The notes beneath the pieces are model-generated. The model made no database searches. It worked only from the letters and a program-made list of their open reading frames with translations, and was not told the DNA's origin. A program made the translations under genes and the position numbers. DNA of 64,000 nt from assembly GCF_002167005.1 (NCBI RefSeq), contig NZ_NHTN01000007.1, forward strand, positions 42,927 through 106,926, written 5' to 3'. The stretch comes from Indiicoccus explosivorum. GTDB lineage: Bacteria; Bacillota; Bacilli; Bacillales_A; Planococcaceae. This document shows, piece after piece, positions 37,276-46,119 of the stretch (the stretch's first letter is position 1; the number at the start of each line of letters is the position of its first letter).

Positions 37276-39623
37276 TCGCGGGCAACTCCTTTCAATGTAA
37301 GACCGGGGAGTGTGATTTCCGGATTCATCCCGGAAGTCCTGATTTCCAATTGCAAGCGCACTTTCCCTTCGGGAGAAACGTACGCGTCGATGTTTTCGCC
37401 AACAGTTTCCGGATCCGCCGTATCATAATCCCCGGTCTCCTGATTCAGAATGCCCGCATCCAGACTTCGGCCTGCATTACCCAGCGTCAGACCGGTCCAG
37501 TCGATTCCTGAAACCAGTTCCGGATCCGCCAGCGAATATTCGACGAAGTAAGTCCCGTCTTCCATGTAATAAACAGGAGGAGTTTCTGAAATTTTATCAA
37601 AGAACCCGGTGGAGTCTCCTGCTGTCACAGTCAGGTTGAAATAGGACGGTTCCAGCGTAATCTCCCCTTCAAGGGAGACTTCGGGTGAGATGGGCTGGAC
37701 AAGCAAGTTCACGGCTGAAATATCCGCCTGCTGTCCGGCAAGTTCCGCCGGCGCGATCGCATCCCGCGCATAGGCGATCAGGTATACTGATGTCTCGCCA
37801 TCCGCAGCCAGCTGATTATACACAGACGACAAGACACTTTGTTTCCTGGCCGGGATGAGATCCGCTTCACTCATGACCGGCTGATGACCGCCATATTGGT
37901 TCACCAGTGCCGCGGGAGCGAGTACTGAAGATGGGACGGCGGTATCCACATCGATCTCTTCACCGGGATCGAGGGAGCCGATTTCGATGAACCGGGTACC
38001 CGTCCATACCGCGGCCCCTTCGACAGCGAAGGGATATTCGTTGCGGATGGTTCCGGTCAGCCTCCCGTCCGCGACCAGAAGATCGGTCTTGAACGTTCCG
38101 GCTTCTTCGATATACGTATGGCCGATAACCGAAGCGACGGACCAGTAACGCATATCCCTTACAGTGAGCGCCGTCCCGCCCGGCCCCTGTTCCAGGATCG
38201 CCGCTTCGTGAAGCGAGGACTCCATGAACGGTCCGCTCAGGTAATTCGCCAATTCAGTGCCTGGAGGCGCCTCGAACCGGTAATTTCCGCCAGCCGAAGA
38301 CAGGAGCGAATTGACGAAGTGACCATCGAGCCCGCCGTCGGCATCCGCTTCAAAAAATCCGGTCTGCTGGATCTGCGGCTCGCCGATCCGGTCCTTTGCG
38401 CCGGCAGCGAACAACAGAATGGACGCCGCCACTGCCATCACCGGTATGGCGATCCATGCATACTCCCGTCGGTCCCTGCGCTTGAGCAGGAAATAAAGGA
38501 CGGGCACAGTCAAGAGAATATACAGGAAAATGGCGCCGGCAGAAAGCGGCAAAGAAACGGCGAAATTCCCGAACAGTTCATTTACAGATGCGACTTCATA
38601 GACAAGCGCATTCTGCATATCGTACATGCCTGGCCCTGCATAAGCGGGACTTGAGGATACCAGGATATTCCGAATGAATTCGCTATAGCCCGCATTGCCG
38701 GTCACCGTCCCATCTCCCAGAGAAAACGCGGCCTGGACGACTTCACCTGCCCCAAGCTGCCTTTTCGCAGCAAGCGGCTGTTCCGGCGTTCCTGCAATGA
38801 CCGCAGCATCCTCCTGCAGCGCTGAACTGTAACCGGGCACTTCCCCTTCGAACCCTCCGCCTTTCAGGGTTGCCGGTCCGGCTGGCAGCAGCGGCAAGTA
38901 CCCGCCCAGCATCCCCAGCTCACGTGCCGTATCCGGCCCGGTTCCGGTCACGAGAGTGCCGCCTTCCGTCACCCATTGGAAGACGGCCTGCTGGACGTCT
39001 TCTCCGAGTCCCGTCAGAGCAAATTCATCGATCACTAAAAAATCGAGCGATTCGAGGCCGGTGACGTCGGCCGGGAGCAGCGGTCCGCCTTCCTGCCCGA
39101 AATGGAACACCTGCACCTCACCGGCGGCCGAAGCCGCTGCATCTTTCAGTTCCAGCAGCCTGTCAGGGTTTGACGTGAGTGTGCCGATAAACATGGCGGC
39201 CGGATCGAAGAACATAGGCGTCAGCGTATCCGGTCCGGAAAACGGCTGAATTTCCCCTTCCTCCCAGCCTCCTTCATACAGAAAGATGGATTGCGCCTGT
39301 GCGATGCCTGAATAATTCTCGCTCAGTCCCGGAACGGAAAAACGGATTGTCTCCATTTCACCTGCATCCAATGAAACCGGCACCGCCCGGCCACCCCCTA
39401 AGTTATGGTTATCTGAAAATTCAACCACCAAATCGCCCATGAAGGCGCTTCCGGTATTCGTCAGCGTGAATTCCAGCGGTGCTCCTGTCCCGTATTTTAC
39501 TTTATTGCCAAAACCGGTTTCCGCCTGCAGCGAAATCTCCGGTTCCGCCGCGGTGGCAATCGGCGCTGCGAACACGGCCGCCAGCACGGCCAGTACTTGC
39601 AGAGCCCGCAATTTCTTCCCCAT
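37272..39623 (-). CDS. large secreted/membrane protein heading the vWA-ABC operon
   Basis: 783 residues. A signal peptide occupies about 1-26 (cleavage near ATAAEP). A beta-rich region to about 145 is followed by an amidotransferase-like Rossmann segment at 168-250 (LDFLVIDEFALTGL, WVTEGGTLVTGTG). Two membrane helices at 356-380 and 388-408 are separated by a basic loop KRRDRRE. A large outer C-terminal part of about 370 residues follows. No enzyme motif is seen, so the amidotransferase-like fold is probably structural, as in GldG-like transport accessories. First gene of the operon; GGAGGGGG lies seven bases before the ATG. Function unknown. Confidence 0.8.
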   Translation of the reverse strand: MGKKLRALQVLAVLAAVFAAPIATAAEPEISLQAETGFGNKVKYGTGAPLEFTLTNTGSAFMGDLVVEFSDNHNLGGGRAVPVSLDAGEMETIRFSVPGLSENYSGIAQAQSIFLYEGGWEEGEIQPFSGPDTLTPMFFDPAAMFIGTLTSNPDRLLELKDAAASAAGEVQVFHFGQEGGPLLPADVTGLESLDFLVIDEFALTGLGEDVQQAVFQWVTEGGTLVTGTGPDTARELGMLGGYLPLLPAGPATLKGGGFEGEVPGYSSALQEDAAVIAGTPEQPLAAKRQLGAGEVVQAAFSLGDGTVTGNAGYSEFIRNILVSSSPAYAGPGMYDMQNALVYEVASVNELFGNFAVSLPLSAGAIFLYILLTVPVLYFLLKRRDRREYAWIAIPVMAVAASILLFAAGAKDRIGEPQIQQTGFFEADADGGLDGHFVNSLLSSAGGNYRFEAPPGTELANYLSGPFMESSLHEAAILEQGPGGTALTVRDMRYWSVASVIGHTYIEEAGTFKTDLLVADGRLTGTIRNEYPFAVEGAAVWTGTRFIEIGSLDPGEEIDVDTAVPSSVLAPAALVNQYGGHQPVMSEADLIPARKQSVLSSVYNQLAADGETSVYLIAYARDAIAPAELAGQQADISAVNLLVQPISPEVSLEGEITLEPSYFNLTVTAGDSTGFFDKISETPPVYYMEDGTYFVEYSLADPELVSGIDWTGLTLGNAGRSLDAGILNQETGDYDTADPETVGENIDAYVSPEGKVRLQLEIRTSGMNPEITLPGLTLKGVARE

Positions 39624-39679
39624 TCCATAGCCCCCTCCGGTTCTGTCTCTGTTTGTTATTGCTGAAAAAGTTTCTGCAG

Positions 39680-39703
39680 CGGTCCTTCTCCGCTGTATGC
39701 TTT
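39680..39703 (-). terminator. hairpin between ccpC and the vWA-ABC operon
   Basis: CAGCGG and CCGCTG form a six-base stem with a seven-base loop. A short interrupted T stretch follows on the minus strand. It may be a weak terminator of ccpC. No clear promoter for the operon is visible in this gap. Confidence 0.4.
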
Positions 39704-39722
39704 TCTCTTTAGTTAGACGATA

Positions 39723-40610
39723 CTACGCCCTTTTAGTTTCCAGCCGGGCCGCGTGTTCCTGTACGATTTCTGTGAACGCCGCCACTTGGCGGAGTTCGAA
39801 CGCTTTACTGTAGCCGATCAGCCACGTATCCCTCGTCAGTTCTGTTTCTTCTCCGCTGTCGGATAAAGGAATGGTATAGACATCCTCGAGACCGGAAAGG
39901 GTGATGGCCGGGAGAATGGCATACCCGATCCCATTCGCCGTCATTTGCCTGCAAGTTTCAATCTGGTCAACTGTAATTTGGCGTTTAGGATTTGATGAGA
40001 AGTTTTTCTGCCACCATTGCCTGATTTCTTCGTAATAATCCGAATCACTTTTGAACTGGATAAATGGCCGGTCCGTTTCGAGGACTTCCTCCATGGTCCG
40101 CATTTCCTTGTCCACGAGGTAAAGCGGATCCTGGAACAAATGGATCTTCGTTCCTTTCCAGTCGGTGTGGCCGCGTACGATTCCGATGTGCGCTTCCCCT
40201 TCGTAGAGGGCTCTTACTATTTCGGAGCTCCATCCGGTCACTAAGGATATTTTAGCGTCGGGGTATTTCGTAACATATTCTTTCAGCACTTTCGGGAGCC
40301 AGTTCTGTCCGACGATGGAAGCGCAGGCGATCCGCAAAGTGCCGTGGACCTTTGATGACAGCATCTGCAAGGTCTCGATGACTTCCTCTCTCCGGTGGAT
40401 CGTCTCTTCCGCATAGCGGATGACATGCTCACCGGCCGGAGTCGGTGTCAGCCCTTTTTGCGAGCGGACAAACAATCGTTCTCCCCAGTCTTTCTCTATG
40501 TTCTGCAGCCGCTGGGAAAGGGCCGGCTGCGAAAGGAAAAGCCGCTCTGCCGCCTTCCGCATGTTCCGTTCTTCCGCCAGCACTTTCAGTATCATCTCTT
40601 CGCCTGCCAT
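39723..40610 (-). CDS. ccpC: LysR-family regulator CcpC
   Basis: 295 residues. The N-terminal helix-turn-helix NMRKAAERLFLSQPALSQRLQ, LFVRSQKGLTPTPAGE and the effector domain with LPKVLKEYVTKYPDAKISL and FIQFKSDSDYY match CcpC, which represses TCA genes (citZ, citB) in response to citrate in B. subtilis. The position beside darB is the B. subtilis arrangement (ykuM-ykuL). AGGAGG lies before the ATG. No binding site was identified in this window. Confidence 0.9.
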   Translation of the reverse strand: MAGEEMILKVLAEERNMRKAAERLFLSQPALSQRLQNIEKDWGERLFVRSQKGLTPTPAGEHVIRYAEETIHRREEVIETLQMLSSKVHGTLRIACASIVGQNWLPKVLKEYVTKYPDAKISLVTGWSSEIVRALYEGEAHIGIVRGHTDWKGTKIHLFQDPLYLVDKEMRTMEEVLETDRPFIQFKSDSDYYEEIRQWWQKNFSSNPKRQITVDQIETCRQMTANGIGYAILPAITLSGLEDVYTIPLSDSGEETELTRDTWLIGYSKAFELRQVAAFTEIVQEHAARLETKRA

Positions 40611-40639
40611 TGGTTCGCCTCCTGTTCTGCCGGCAATAG

Positions 40640-40669
40640 AAAAAGGCCTCGCGCTGAGACCTTTTTCGC
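40640..40669 (-). terminator. terminator of darB
   Basis: AAAAAGGTCTC pairs with GAGGCCTTTTT on the minus strand with a five-base loop and T run. Confidence 0.8.
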
Positions 40670-40680
40670 CGTCCAGCCTT

Positions 40681-41124
40681 TCATCCGTTCAGCTGGTATA
40701 TTCGTTTCTTAAGCTGTTTCAGCATGACGCGTCTCGTCAGGATCCCGGTGAACATGCCTTCGTGGTCTACAACACAGAGGAAGTTCTGGTCGATCAGCAG
40801 ATCCAGCGCTTTCTGGAACCGGTCGTCAGGCTTCAAAAGCGGAAGATCCGTTTCCATGATGTCCTCTACACGGAGATCGGGCAGCCGTTCGTACTCAATG
40901 TGGTCGAGGCCGAGTATCGCGTCCGTGATGCGCTGGGCATTGATCAGCCCGCAAAAGTGATATTTCATGTCGAGCACCGGGATGGCTGAATAGCCTGTTT
41001 TCGTCAGTACGAGCAACGCGTGTTCCGCACTGTTGCCGACTTGGACATGCGCGACTTTTTCAGATGAAATGACAAAATCCTCAATCTGCGCTTCGAGAAA
41101 ATCCCTGTTCGGTAATGATATCAT
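40681..41124 (-). CDS. darB: CBS-domain c-di-AMP-binding protein DarB (YkuL)
   Basis: 147 residues, two CBS motifs. KVAHVQVGNSAEHALLVLTKTGY near the start and the C-terminal GILTRRVMLKQLKK match YkuL closely. In B. subtilis DarB binds c-di-AMP and, when free of it, binds the stringent-response enzyme Rel and pyruvate carboxylase. The ATG at 41124 follows AAAGGAG; the upstream start at 41178 is rejected. A PycA target is encoded in the same window. Confidence 0.9.
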   Translation of the reverse strand: MISLPNRDFLEAQIEDFVISSEKVAHVQVGNSAEHALLVLTKTGYSAIPVLDMKYHFCGLINAQRITDAILGLDHIEYERLPDLRVEDIMETDLPLLKPDDRFQKALDLLIDQNFLCVVDHEGMFTGILTRRVMLKQLKKRIYQLNG

Positions 41125-41223
41125 TACAAAATCTCCTTTATGCCATGACGGATAAGCTATCTTCCTCTGTATTATCATACCATAAAAAGGTTATCTATAA
41201 CGAACGTTATCCGGAACTTTGGC

Positions 41224-41991
41224 TCAAAATGGAAATTTATTGAGCCACTGCCCGCCATCGAGCGTTACAATTTCCCCGTTCATGTATGCGGCTTTATCCG
41301 ATAGTATAAAGGCGGCCAGTTCCGCAATTTCTTCCGGTTTTCCGAGACGGCCGAGCGGGACGGATTCAAGTGTCCGCTTAGCGGCTTCCTCCGATTCCCA
41401 AAGCTTCTCGGCCCCTCCTGTCCGTTCGATCGGCCCTGGTGCGATGCCATTGACCCGGATGCCGTACTGTGTCCCCCATTCGACAGCAAGCGTCCGGGTG
41501 AGCGACATGACGCCTGCTTTAGCGGCAGCAGAGTGGGCGACGCCGGCTCCTGCATTCCAGGCATACGTAGCCAGCATGTTGAGGATATTCCCTTTCACGC
41601 CGTTTTCTATCCAGTAATTCCCGACGGCATGGGAACAGAAGAACGTGCCGTTCAGGACGATGTCGACCACTGACCGCCAGCCGTTCGGAGACAATTTTTC
41701 AGCATGTGCGATGAAATTTCCGGCTGCGTTATTGACGAGGGCATCGATTCCGCCAAAAGTTTCGTGCGTGAAGGTCACCATCGCTTTCGCATGATCCGGT
41801 TCCCGGACATCCATCTGAAAAATTTCGGCTTTCCCGCTATTTTCAGAAAGCTTCCGGTGTGCCGCGTTGAGTTTTTCCATATCCCTGCCGGTTATGACAA
41901 CATTCGCGCCTTCTTCCAGGAATTTTTCAGCCATGTAAAACCCCATTCCGCTTGAACCGCCTGTCACAATGACCGTTTTATCTTTCAGCAT
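41224..41991 (-). CDS. fadH: short-chain dehydrogenase, 2,4-dienoyl-CoA reductase type
   Basis: 255-residue Rossmann SDR. The cofactor motif is TGGSSGMGF, NNAAGNF follows, and the active region has lysine in SAAAKAGVMSLTR, where a serine (HSAAAKAG) stands at the usual tyrosine position, as in peroxisomal-type dienoyl-CoA reductases. APGPIERTGG is also typical. B. subtilis YkuF/FadH, from the same neighbourhood, does this reaction in unsaturated fatty-acid oxidation. The ATG at 41991 is preferred for spacing from GGGGG. Confidence 0.82.
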   Translation of the reverse strand: MLKDKTVIVTGGSSGMGFYMAEKFLEEGANVVITGRDMEKLNAAHRKLSENSGKAEIFQMDVREPDHAKAMVTFTHETFGGIDALVNNAAGNFIAHAEKLSPNGWRSVVDIVLNGTFFCSHAVGNYWIENGVKGNILNMLATYAWNAGAGVAHSAAAKAGVMSLTRTLAVEWGTQYGIRVNGIAPGPIERTGGAEKLWESEEAAKRTLESVPLGRLGKPEEIAELAAFILSDKAAYMNGEIVTLDGGQWLNKFPF

Positions 41992-42237
41992 TTCCATTCC
42001 CCCTGTTTTCAGTTGATGTTCCTTAGCCGGGCCGTCTCCCGATTTTTTGGAGGAATCGGATGGTCCGGCTCTTCCTCTTTTTCTATTTCAACAAGGAGGC
42101 CCTTCCCTCCTTCCCATGAATGGATAAATCCGGATTTTCCCTCCTTACCGCTCGGCTGCTGTTCCCCTTTTGCCGTATACAGCAGTTCCGCTTTTTGATA
42201 TGATGAAGCCAAACTACCGACAGGAAGGAATGATTCC

Positions 42238-42699
42238 ATGCCAGCTGAGAGGACGGATTCGGAGATCGCCCAGGCGATTTTCACCGTGAACCGCCATGCA
42301 AAAACTGCGCCAGACAATCACTATTTGTATGCACTGAAAAAAGAAGCGCTCCAAAAAATGATCCTTCAGAAACGGGCCCGGAAAATCGGCCTGCACTTCA
42401 GCAAAAATCCCCGGAAAAGTCAGCAGCAGTCGTCCGTCCTCGTGCAGTGCGGCGAATATTATTTTCATTTATTACCTAAGAAAGAGGATTTCAAGGAACT
42501 CGAGCATCTCGGTGAATTGGACAGCACATACCGGAATCCGTCCAGCCGGATGAATTTGCGGAGCGCGAAAACCATCCTTGCCGATTATACCGGCCTTGAG
42601 CCGAAAAAAGCGGATCCCCCTCCCCAAAAGCGAATTGCCGGTTACACTCCCCAGCGGTCAGACCGGTTTTATTCCAATAAAAAATCGTACTTCGATTAA
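42238..42699 (+). CDS. ykyB: YkyB family protein
   Basis: 153-residue basic cytoplasmic protein. AIFTVNRHAKTAPD, YALKKEALQKMI, KIGLHFSKNPRKSQQQSSVL and YFHLLPKKEDFKELEHLG are the blocks of the YkyB family (unknown function). The C-terminal third is Lys/Gln/Pro-rich and probably disordered. AGGAAGG precedes the ATG by nine bases. Its own terminator follows. Confidence 0.85.
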   Translation: MPAERTDSEIAQAIFTVNRHAKTAPDNHYLYALKKEALQKMILQKRARKIGLHFSKNPRKSQQQSSVLVQCGEYYFHLLPKKEDFKELEHLGELDSTYRNPSSRMNLRSAKTILADYTGLEPKKADPPPQKRIAGYTPQRSDRFYSNKKSYFD

Positions 42700-42733
42700 C
42701 GGCCCGGAAACGATGCGTTCCGGGCCGTTTTAG
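42700..42733. terminator. terminator after ykyB
   Basis: ACGGCCCGGAA pairs perfectly with TTCCGGGCCGT, then TTTT on the plus strand. Confidence 0.85.
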
Positions 42734-42763
42734 GTTCTCTTTTTCATCTGTCGGGACGGCCGA

Positions 42764-43621
42764 TTATGTATAGTGCTTGATCAGCGCCTGGGTTCCAGCT
42801 TCAGCATATCCCTGTTCAGCAAGTTCTTCGTACATTTCAAGGGCCAGCCGCAGCGCGGGAAGCTCAAGCCCCATCTTTTCCGATTCCTCTGCCGCTATTT
42901 TCATGTCTTTGATGAAATGCTTGATGTAAAAGCCCGGCCGGAAATCTTCCTCGATCATCCGCGGGACGAGATTCGACAAGGACCAGGAACCTGCCGCGCC
43001 GGCCGAAATCGAACGCAGGACCGTTTCCGGATCCAGCCCCGCTTTCCGTGCGTAGATGAGTGATTCACATACCCCTGTCATGGTCGATGCGATCGTGATC
43101 TGATTGCACATTTTCGTATGCTGGCCGGCCCCCGGGGGTCCCTGATGCACAATATTCGTACCGAACAGCGACAAAAGCGGGCGTATCCGTTCAAGAACTT
43201 CGCGGTCACCGCCCACCATGATGGACAGCGTGCCGTTCGCCGCACCGGTGTCTCCGCCGGAAACAGGAGCGTCAAGCGCCTGGCAGCCGAGCCCTTCCGC
43301 CTTTTCTGCTATCCGCTTTGCGAGTGCAGGCTGTGAAGTGGTCAAGTCGACCAGGATGGTCCCTTTACGGACACTGCCGAGGATCCCGTTCTCACCGAAG
43401 TAGACTTCTTCGACGTCCGCCGGATAACCGACCATCGTCAGCACCTTGTCTGCCCCGGATGCCGCGGCCGCCGGCGACTCTGCCCACATTGCCCCCTCCC
43501 CGATCAAATCCTCCGCTTTTTCCCGTGTCCGCGTATAAATGATGACTTCCTTCCCCGCCTTCAGCAAGTGACGGACCATGCTTTTCCCCATGACACCGGT
43601 CCCGATAAATGCGATTGCCAT
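42764..43621 (-). CDS. ykwC: 3-hydroxyisobutyrate-dehydrogenase-family oxidoreductase, YkwC-like
   Basis: 285 residues. NAD(P) motif FIGTGVMGKSMVRHLLKAG, substrate motif DAPVSGGDTGAANGTL, catalytic lysine region GAGQHTKMCNQ and the C-terminal helices typical of beta-hydroxyacid dehydrogenases. The substrate is not certain. AAGGAGG precedes the ATG. Probably monocistronic. Confidence 0.9.
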   Translation of the reverse strand: MAIAFIGTGVMGKSMVRHLLKAGKEVIIYTRTREKAEDLIGEGAMWAESPAAAASGADKVLTMVGYPADVEEVYFGENGILGSVRKGTILVDLTTSQPALAKRIAEKAEGLGCQALDAPVSGGDTGAANGTLSIMVGGDREVLERIRPLLSLFGTNIVHQGPPGAGQHTKMCNQITIASTMTGVCESLIYARKAGLDPETVLRSISAGAAGSWSLSNLVPRMIEEDFRPGFYIKHFIKDMKIAAEESEKMGLELPALRLALEMYEELAEQGYAEAGTQALIKHYT

Positions 43622-43676
43622 TACCGTTGCCTCCTTCTGCTTTTCTACAGTTTAGCAGATTGCCGGGCTTCATGAA

Positions 43677-43712
43677 GGCAAAAAAAAGAGCCGGCCACTT
43701 GGGCCAGCCACA
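43677..43712 (-). terminator. terminator of the second MoxR-DUF58 operon
   Basis: GGCTGGCC pairs with GGCCGGC(T) on the minus strand with a five-base loop, followed by a run of Ts. Confidence 0.75.
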
Positions 43713-43777
43713 AAAGGGGGAAATGAGAATGTTGCTGTGTTCAATAATAGTATCCCCCGGGTGCATGTTCGCTAAAC

Positions 43778-44965
43778 CTATTTTTCAAAAAAACTTTTGA
43801 GTTTTTCGAGTTCATTTAAAAACCGTTCTTTATCTTTGTCTGAAATCGTTTCATCGCCATAACGGACTCGGTCGTATATCCGATGGAACTTCTCGTCCGC
43901 CGGCCAGCCTTCCCGGCCGAACCACTCCCGGACTGTCTCGGCTTCAGCCCTCCCGGCTTTATGATCGGCTGCCGCCTTCTCGAATTTCCGGAAGGCCTCC
44001 CGGATGAAGGGTAGGTTTGCATTCCGGTACAAAACCCTCTTCAACGGCTTTTCATCCGCAGGTATTACTTGGTCAAACCGGACTTCGGCGCCTTCTGGTG
44101 CCGGTTTTTCTTCCCATGCACTGCCCCGCCAGTTACGGAGCCAGAATAAGAAGATCACGGCCAGGATGATGATGACTGCGACAGCGATTAGACCCCACGG
44201 AATTTCAGGAGCGGCATAGGACATGTCACCCGGCTGTAAATCTTCGGTGGCGGGATTGGCCGTCGCTTCCTGATTACTCGGAGCCAGCTGGATTTTTTCC
44301 AAGATACGGATGATGAATTCGAATACGCCGTCGAACGGCTGAAGGACAAATGCCAGAACGGAACCGAGAACCGTACCGATCGCAACCCGAGCCCAGTCGG
44401 CGACGGCGAAGAATAATCCGGCGCCGGCAGCCGGAACGGCTGTCAGCAGAAAAGCAGCTTTCCAAAAATCGGAAGCCGGCACATCTGCTGACACGGCATA
44501 CCGGTAAACGAGCCGGCTAAGCAGGAAAAACAGCAGCGCGAAAAATGCGGCAGCGTAGAGCAGCGCTGACTGGAAATCCGTCCCCCAAACCAGCACTGCC
44601 GCCAGACTCACCGGAAAAATCAGGATGAACAGCAGCATGTAATTGTTTCCGGTTTCCTCCTGCAATTCGGAAAATCTGGCATGCAGCCGCCAATAAACCA
44701 GCATTGCGAACAATACATATAAAAAAACCGAACCGCCGAATAGAAGGACGGGGATCATTACAACTGCAGAAGATACCATTGCTGTAATGGGGTGGTATGA
44801 AAAACGGATCGCAAGAAGCGCCGACAGCAGCCCTGATATTCCGCTCAGCGCAAGGAACAGTGCACCTGCCGGAAGTCCTTCGCGAAGACTGATCAGCATA
44901 ACCGGCAGCGCGATCAGTGAAATATCCAACATGAATAAATTGAAAGATAAGAGCCTTCCTGTCAC
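43778..44965 (-). CDS. multi-spanning membrane protein, YebA-like but without the transglutaminase domain
   Basis: 395 residues. About eight N-terminal membrane helices, an acidic outer loop around 230-258 (APSNQEATANPATEDL), one more helix at about 262-285, and a charged C-terminal cytoplasmic tail with YRNANLPFIREAFRKFEK, as in the DUF4129-type tail of YebA. In the usual MoxR-DUF58 trio the third protein carries an extracytoplasmic transglutaminase core; no Cys-His-Asp region is present here. Its ATG overlaps the DUF58 stop by four bases. It may be an envelope assembly partner; function unknown. Confidence 0.75.
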   Translation of the reverse strand: MTGRLLSFNLFMLDISLIALPVMLISLREGLPAGALFLALSGISGLLSALLAIRFSYHPITAMVSSAVVMIPVLLFGGSVFLYVLFAMLVYWRLHARFSELQEETGNNYMLLFILIFPVSLAAVLVWGTDFQSALLYAAAFFALLFFLLSRLVYRYAVSADVPASDFWKAAFLLTAVPAAGAGLFFAVADWARVAIGTVLGSVLAFVLQPFDGVFEFIIRILEKIQLAPSNQEATANPATEDLQPGDMSYAAPEIPWGLIAVAVIIILAVIFLFWLRNWRGSAWEEKPAPEGAEVRFDQVIPADEKPLKRVLYRNANLPFIREAFRKFEKAAADHKAGRAEAETVREWFGREGWPADEKFHRIYDRVRYGDETISDKDKERFLNELEKLKSFFEK

Positions 44966-46119
44966 TGGACCAGCCTCCGATCCCGGTCAGCCGTCCGGAT
45001 CCGGAGGTGCGTCTGTCGGCTCCATTTCGCGATGAAATGGCTGACCTGTTCGGTATCATCCGTCAGCAGGACGGTCGTTACGGGGAGTTCAACATGAAAA
45101 TCGAGATGGGCCAGGACTGACCGGAGCGGAATGACAGAATCGTCTTTCGAAACGACCGCGAGAAGTTCAAGAGCCCGCTGTCGCTGTTTCTGGCCGGACC
45201 CTTCCGGCAAGTACAAATAAGGCGTCTTCCCGGCAGAACGCACGTTGACAGCGACAGAGAAAGCAAGTCCTTCAGCAGCACTGCGGTCTATAAGGGATGC
45301 CAGTTCTTCGATCCGTTCCTCCAAATGCGCGACGGTCGAATATTTAGCAGCAACATCCGCCACAAACAAAACGGACTCATCAGCCGTTTTCGAAAAGACT
45401 TTCGTCTGAAGCCGATCCAGTCTTGCGCTCGCTTTCCAGTGGATGTGGTGGAACTGGTCGGCTGGTGTGTAATCACGGGTGCCGACTGGCTGGAACAAAT
45501 CGTCGAACAGCGAATCTTTCACGTCCATCATGCCCGGTTTTAGCTTGGAAGCTGCCCGTTCAGCCGGGAGGCGATAGATGGTCGGGTAGACGAGCAGTTC
45601 TTGCCTGACCGGTTTGCCGTACTTTAACAGACTTTGGCCATCCCCAAACGGATGAGGGATCAGCAGTTCCATCGCCTGAATTTTGGCAACACCCCGCCGC
45701 TTACCCATCACCGGGATTTTGACCGTTGTTTTTTTCCGGTAGCCCGCCGTAAAGGGGATCGCCACTTCAATGATGTCACCGTAGTGCCGGAGTCCGCCCG
45801 CTCCGGGCTCCACAATGTCCGGAAAATAAAGTTTCAGCCGGGCTCCCCATATCGGGAGCCCGGAATTGGTGAATTCCAATTCCCATTCCGATTTACCGCC
45901 CCGGAGCATGCGTTTTCTGATACGCCTGTCAGTCAGTGTGAGCCGGGAACCGGCGCGGTTCGTATAAGCCGCCTGCATCCCGATCAGAATGCCGGCGAAC
46001 ATAAGGATAGCCGCAGCCAAGTACAGCTTCAAAACGGAAACGAGGAAGAACATGACGAGCAGCAGTGAAAGGAGCCATTTTTCCGCATAGGATTCTTCCG
46101 CTTCCCTTACCCACTCCAT
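44962..46119 (-). CDS. DUF58 protein with two membrane helices, YeaD-like
   Basis: 385 residues. Two N-terminal helices at about 14-50, a beta-rich middle region and the DUF58 segment GTRDYTPADQFHHIHWKASAR. The following vWA-like fold begins FVADVAAKYS, lacking DxSxS, so metal binding is unlikely, unlike the DUF58 protein at 32280-33140. It starts inside the MoxR stop (TGATG) and is coupled to it. The set corresponds in order to yeaC-yeaD-yebA of B. subtilis. Confidence 0.88.
   Translation of the reverse strand: MEWVREAEESYAEKWLLSLLLVMFFLVSVLKLYLAAAILMFAGILIGMQAAYTNRAGSRLTLTDRRIRKRMLRGGKSEWELEFTNSGLPIWGARLKLYFPDIVEPGAGGLRHYGDIIEVAIPFTAGYRKKTTVKIPVMGKRRGVAKIQAMELLIPHPFGDGQSLLKYGKPVRQELLVYPTIYRLPAERAASKLKPGMMDVKDSLFDDLFQPVGTRDYTPADQFHHIHWKASARLDRLQTKVFSKTADESVLFVADVAAKYSTVAHLEERIEELASLIDRSAAEGLAFSVAVNVRSAGKTPYLYLPEGSGQKQRQRALELLAVVSKDDSVIPLRSVLAHLDFHVELPVTTVLLTDDTEQVSHFIAKWSRQTHLRIRTADRDRRLVQ

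Noticed and set aside
27987..39623. Anti-phage defence island of the vWA-MoxR-associated ternary type
   Set aside because: No toxin, nuclease, protease or other effector gene is in the operon, and the vWA proteins are membrane BatA-like; an envelope role fits better, though defence cannot be fully excluded.
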